A stretch of DNA of 9,892 bases from contig JAWXCM010000391.1 of NCBI GenBank assembly GCA_034408745.1, forward strand, positions 1 to 9,892, given 5' to 3'. This DNA comes from JAWXCM01 sp034408745. GTDB taxonomy: Bacteria; Acidobacteriota; Terriglobia; Bryobacterales; Bryobacteraceae. Numbering within the stretch: the first letter of the stretch is position 1; every line of letters begins with the position of its first letter. The notes under the pieces were generated by a model. That model did no database searches. It saw only the letters and a program-made list of their open reading frames with translations, and was not told the origin of the DNA. The position numbers and the translations under genes are program-made. Below, piece after piece: positions 5,980-9,892 of this stretch.

Positions 5980-5998
5980 TCAGGGGAGGTAAACCTGA
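5980..5998 (+). promoter_or_regulatory. Small hairpin presenting the rpoD ribosome binding site
   Basis: TCAGG (5980-5984) can pair with CCTGA (5994-5998), directly abutting the ATG, with the Shine-Dalgarno core GGAGG exposed in the nine-base loop. It could tune initiation on rpoD, but a 5-bp stem is weak and may be chance. Confidence 0.3.
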
Positions 5999-7533
<1,535 letters not shown>

Positions 7534-7550
7534 ACAACACGTTCGTACAG

Positions 7551-7579
7551 AAAAGCGCCGGGCCCATCCCGGCGCTTTT
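7551..7579. terminator. Bidirectional intrinsic terminator between rpoD and the convergent surface-protein gene
   Basis: AAAAGCGCCGGG (7551-7562) and CCCGGCGCTTTT (7568-7579) form a perfect 12-bp stem with a 5-base loop. The stem ends in T-tracts on both strands, so it can terminate rpoD (stop 7533) and the minus-strand gene whose stop codon begins at 7582. Confidence 0.9.
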
Positions 7580-9892
7580 CTATTTCAGCAGCGCCAAAAA
7601 CTCCGGCGTGCCCACATAAGCCGAAATCATGACCGAAATCGGTACGCCTGACCGAATCGCGTTCGCCTGGAACGTCCGTTCCTCCTGAGCCGCATCCCGC
7701 GCCAGCACCGAGGCATACAGCAAAAAAGCCAACAGCCGCGGTCCCGTACCAATCCGAAACTCCTCAGAATTCAGGAAATTTCGCGCCATCACGAACCGGT
7801 CGTACACTGCCGCCGCGCCCAGTGCCTGCACCTGAAACGCGACCTCGTCGTCCGACGCTTCCCGCAGTAAAACGTACTTGTACATCTGCCGCACGAACTC
7901 AGCCGGCGTAGTGTTTCCCCACCGGTTCACAAACTCCGCACTCGTCAGAAACGCCTGCACGATCGTGGTTTGGTCAACGATCTTGTCCCGCAGCGCCTGT
8001 CTCTGGAAACGCCAGCCCGAATATTCCGGATCGCGGTCCAGCAGGCCCACATAAAGCCCTGCCACAAAACGGCTGCCCGTGTTGAACTCACCCGAATTGA
8101 ACAGCGTCTGGATCACACTCGCCCGCGACACGCCCCGTGCGATCTCCCCGGTCCAGACCGCGATCTCGTCGGGCGTCGGAAGCCGTCCCATCGCACCGAA
8201 GTAAGCCAGATGGACGAACCGCGCCGTCTCCGGCTCCGTCGACCCCGCCTGCGTCAGCGTAAACGTCTGTCCATTAGCCTTGAACGTTCCCGTCCGCGAC
8301 GCCGTCCCGAAGTTCGGATAAGCGGTGACCGTAAACTTGCTGGCTCCCGATCCGCCGTACTCGGGACTCAACTCGATCCAGCTTGTATCCGATTTCGCTG
8401 GCCAGTTCGAGCATCCCACTCCCGACGCCGTGAACGTCACCGGGTACGCCTTCCCCAGCGCCGGAGCAATTCCGACCCCCGACAAGTCGGGCGACACCGT
8501 ACACCCGCTGAGTTGGTCGACAATCCATGTCTGCCCGGCCACTATGACGGCCCCACTTCGGGCCGCCCCGACGTTCGCGGACACACTCACCGAAACGGTC
8601 CCGCTGCCCGTGCGCGTCGAGGCTCCGGAAACAGCAATCCAGTCCACGGTGGACGACACCGCCCAGGGGCATCCCGCCTGCGTAGTGACCGTAGCCGAAG
8701 CGGTCCCTCCGCTTCCCGCAACAATGCCGTTCCCCGAGGCGTCCACAGTCGTCACGCACGCGCTGGCCTGGTCGATGGTCCACGTCTGCCCTGCAACCGT
8801 CACCGTGCCAGTCCGCCCCGGCCCCGAGTTCGACTGAATGCCAATGGTCACTGACCCTGAGCCCGCCCGTGTCGACGCGCCCGGCACCACAATCCATGAA
8901 GCATTCGACACCACGGACCACCCGCACCCCGCCGCAGTCGTTACATTCGCCGTCGCTGAGCCTCCCGCCGCCCCGATTGCCGTACTTCCAGCCAGGTCCG
9001 TGGAAGCCGTACACCCGATGGCCTGGTCGATGGTCCACGTCTGCCCTGCCACCGTCACCGTCCCGCTCCGAGCCGGTCCGTTATTTCCCCCTGCACTCAC
9101 CGAAACCGCGCCTGGTCCCGACCTGCTTCCGCTCCCCGAAACCGCGATCCATGAGGCATTCGACACCACAGACCACCCGCACCCGACACCGGTATTCAGA
9201 TTCGCGCTGAGCGGCCCGCCGCCCGACCCTGCAGCCGACCCGGCGCCGCTCAGGCCGAACACACAGTTGAAATTGGCCGTCGCCGTGACGGGCCTGTCCA
9301 TCGTGACCTGGCCGCTCGGCGACCCAGTCGAGAACGAGGAAAACGTAAACCCCGACGCCGGATTCGCCACAAGCTGAACCACCGTTCCAGCCGCAAAGTA
9401 GCCGTCCCCCAGCGCGGGTACCGTAGTCAGTGACCCCGCACCCGCCGGGCTCACCCCAACAGTCAGGTAATAATCGACAGCGTACTGTATCGAGACCGAA
9501 TTAAGCCCCGGCGTAGCCTGCCAGGACCGGCTTGCCGCCGTCGATCCGTCCGCCCACTGCGCAAAGCGCCACCGAGTCCCTGTGCCAGAGCTCAACGCCG
9601 CCGGAGTCAGTGTACATACCGCCCCCGGAGTCCACGCAAACGTTCGTACCCCCGACCACGTCCCTGCCTCGCAGCCATTGCCGGAAATCGAGTACCCTGC
9701 TCCTGAACCCGTCGGCGACACAGTCACCCCGTACGAAGTCACCAGCGAAATCGCCGCAATCCACGTGTCGAGCCGACCGGCCAGTGACGCCGTCAGCAGG
9801 AAGCGAACATCCGTCGTCCCAACCACCAGCAGCGTCGATCCCAGCAGCGTCATCGCCTGTATGCTGTCCGAGCCCGTACCGCCCAGATACCC
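7580..9892 (-). CDS. Large surface/extracellular repeat protein (SBBP, InlB-like, four BACON domains, DUF4214), 5' end outside window
   Basis: The frame stays open to the window edge, so the N-terminus, including any signal peptide, is missing; 770 residues are visible (residue 1 at 9892). The first residues (YLGGTGSDSIQAM...LLVVGTTD) match an SBBP beta-propeller repeat, so an internal ATG at 9853 is not the true start. Residues about 140-208 resemble a divergent InlB B-repeat (LTVGVSPAGAGSLTTVP, and ATANFNC at the end). Four BACON-type immunoglobulin-like domains follow at about 210-294, 294-379, 379-464 and 464-551. The first three share W-x-V-x-S-x-x-x-W-I and end in AGQTWTIDQ-like strands. 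The C-terminus (about 553-770) is a DUF4214 domain of four helical repeats ending in GEF/AEF/EEF/PEF. Such architectures are typical of secreted Acidobacteriota proteins thought to bind carbohydrate or the cell surface. No catalytic domain is visible. Confidence 0.85.
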   Translation of the reverse strand, partial: GYLGGTGSDSIQAMTLLGSTLLVVGTTDVRFLLTASLAGRLDTWIAAISLVTSYGVTVSPTGSGAGYSISGNGCEAGTWSGVRTFAWTPGAVCTLTPAALSSGTGTRWRFAQWADGSTAASRSWQATPGLNSVSIQYAVDYYLTVGVSPAGAGSLTTVPALGDGYFAAGTVVQLVANPASGFTFSSFSTGSPSGQVTMDRPVTATANFNCVFGLSGAGSAAGSGGGPLSANLNTGVGCGWSVVSNASWIAVSGSGSRSGPGAVSVSAGGNNGPARSGTVTVAGQTWTIDQAIGCTASTDLAGSTAIGAAGGSATANVTTAAGCGWSVVSNASWIVVPGASTRAGSGSVTIGIQSNSGPGRTGTVTVAGQTWTIDQASACVTTVDASGNGIVAGSGGTASATVTTQAGCPWAVSSTVDWIAVSGASTRTGSGTVSVSVSANVGAARSGAVIVAGQTWIVDQLSGCTVSPDLSGVGIAPALGKAYPVTFTASGVGCSNWPAKSDTSWIELSPEYGGSGASKFTVTAYPNFGTASRTGTFKANGQTFTLTQAGSTEPETARFVHLAYFGAMGRLPTPDEIAVWTGEIARGVSRASVIQTLFNSGEFNTGSRFVAGLYVGLLDRDPEYSGWRFQRQALRDKIVDQTTIVQAFLTSAEFVNRWGNTTPAEFVRQMYKYVLLREASDDEVAFQVQALGAAAVYDRFVMARNFLNSEEFRIGTGPRLLAFLLYASVLARDAAQEERTFQANAIRSGVPISVMISAYVGTPEFLALLK
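8240..9265 (-). repeat. Tandem 255-bp coding repeats (BACON domain array)
   Basis: Three units repeat at an exact 255-bp (85-codon) period: GGTCGA anchors fall at 8515, 8770 and 9025. Some blocks are nearly identical, such as the shared 31-base stretch beginning at 8764 and 9019, and the blocks starting at 8892 and 9147, which differ at only two or three of about 39 positions. A fourth, older unit (8240-8502) has diverged. The array encodes four BACON domains. Confidence 0.85.

Larger units (their letters stand above)
5630..5998 (+). promoter_or_regulatory. Gene-free interval upstream of rpoD: TAC operon end, rpoD promoter and leader
   Basis: This 369-base stretch has no credible gene. From left to right it holds the hairpin after the chaperone gene, then an AT-richer stretch with a palindrome GGTAA-GAT-TTACC (5764-5776) and a direct repeat AAACGG-AAACGG (5779-5790). 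These are followed by the rpoD promoter (5816-5844), a leader of about 150 bases with two possible hairpins, and the rpoD ribosome site AGGGGAGGT (5982-5990). The palindrome lies about 40 bases upstream of the -35 and could be a regulator site. Confidence 0.5.

Noticed and set aside
4055..5998. Insertion sequence or integrated phage
   Set aside because: No transposase, integrase or terminal inverted repeats were found; only the toxin family name is phage-related.
8274..9038. Second minus-strand open frame inside the BACON repeat array
   Set aside because: It is a frame-shifted shadow of the repeat-coding frame; its own repeats simply mirror the 255-bp DNA period.
8240..9265. CRISPR-like array
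   Set aside because: The period is 255 bp, the units are translated in frame and encode a protein domain; there are no short repeats with unique spacers.

Overview
The window looks like chromosome from an Acidobacteriota bacterium of the Solibacter/Bryobacter type. The reasons are the high GC (about 65-70% outside one island), the B-box zinc-finger protein paired with an ECF sigma/anti-sigma pair, and a large surface protein built from SBBP, BACON and DUF4214 modules. The taxonomy is inferred from gene content; no search was run.

Left part (2-2337, minus strand): a four-gene operon reading right to left. It encodes an ECF sigma-70 factor, a zinc-binding membrane anti-sigma factor, a B-box zinc-finger membrane protein and a short LiaI/LiaF-type membrane protein. 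The last three genes overlap or abut by a few bases, so expression is probably coupled. The layout suggests an envelope-stress signalling unit.

Next (2514-4054, plus strand): a polytopic UPF0104/YbhN-type membrane protein overlaps nrdR, the ATP-cone repressor of ribonucleotide reductase genes, by 4 bases.

Island (about 4060-5815): a lower-GC segment with three tightly spaced genes. They are a Gp49/HigB-type toxin, a HigA-type HTH antitoxin with a long C-terminal extension, and a SecB-like chaperone. The architecture matches toxin-antitoxin-chaperone (TAC) modules, in which a dedicated SecB-like protein protects an aggregation-prone antitoxin. A 15-bp palindrome directly before the toxin is a good candidate for the autoregulatory operator. 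This is the most interesting system in the window.

Right part: the primary sigma factor gene rpoD (5999-7533) follows a good sigma-70 promoter and a roughly 150-base leader with two possible hairpins. As given, rpoD carries a one-base frameshift that splits off region 4; a sequencing error is the likeliest cause. A perfect 12-bp-stem terminator separates it from a convergent, 5'-truncated gene for a repeat-rich surface protein (7580-9892), whose BACON domains are encoded by 255-bp tandem repeats.
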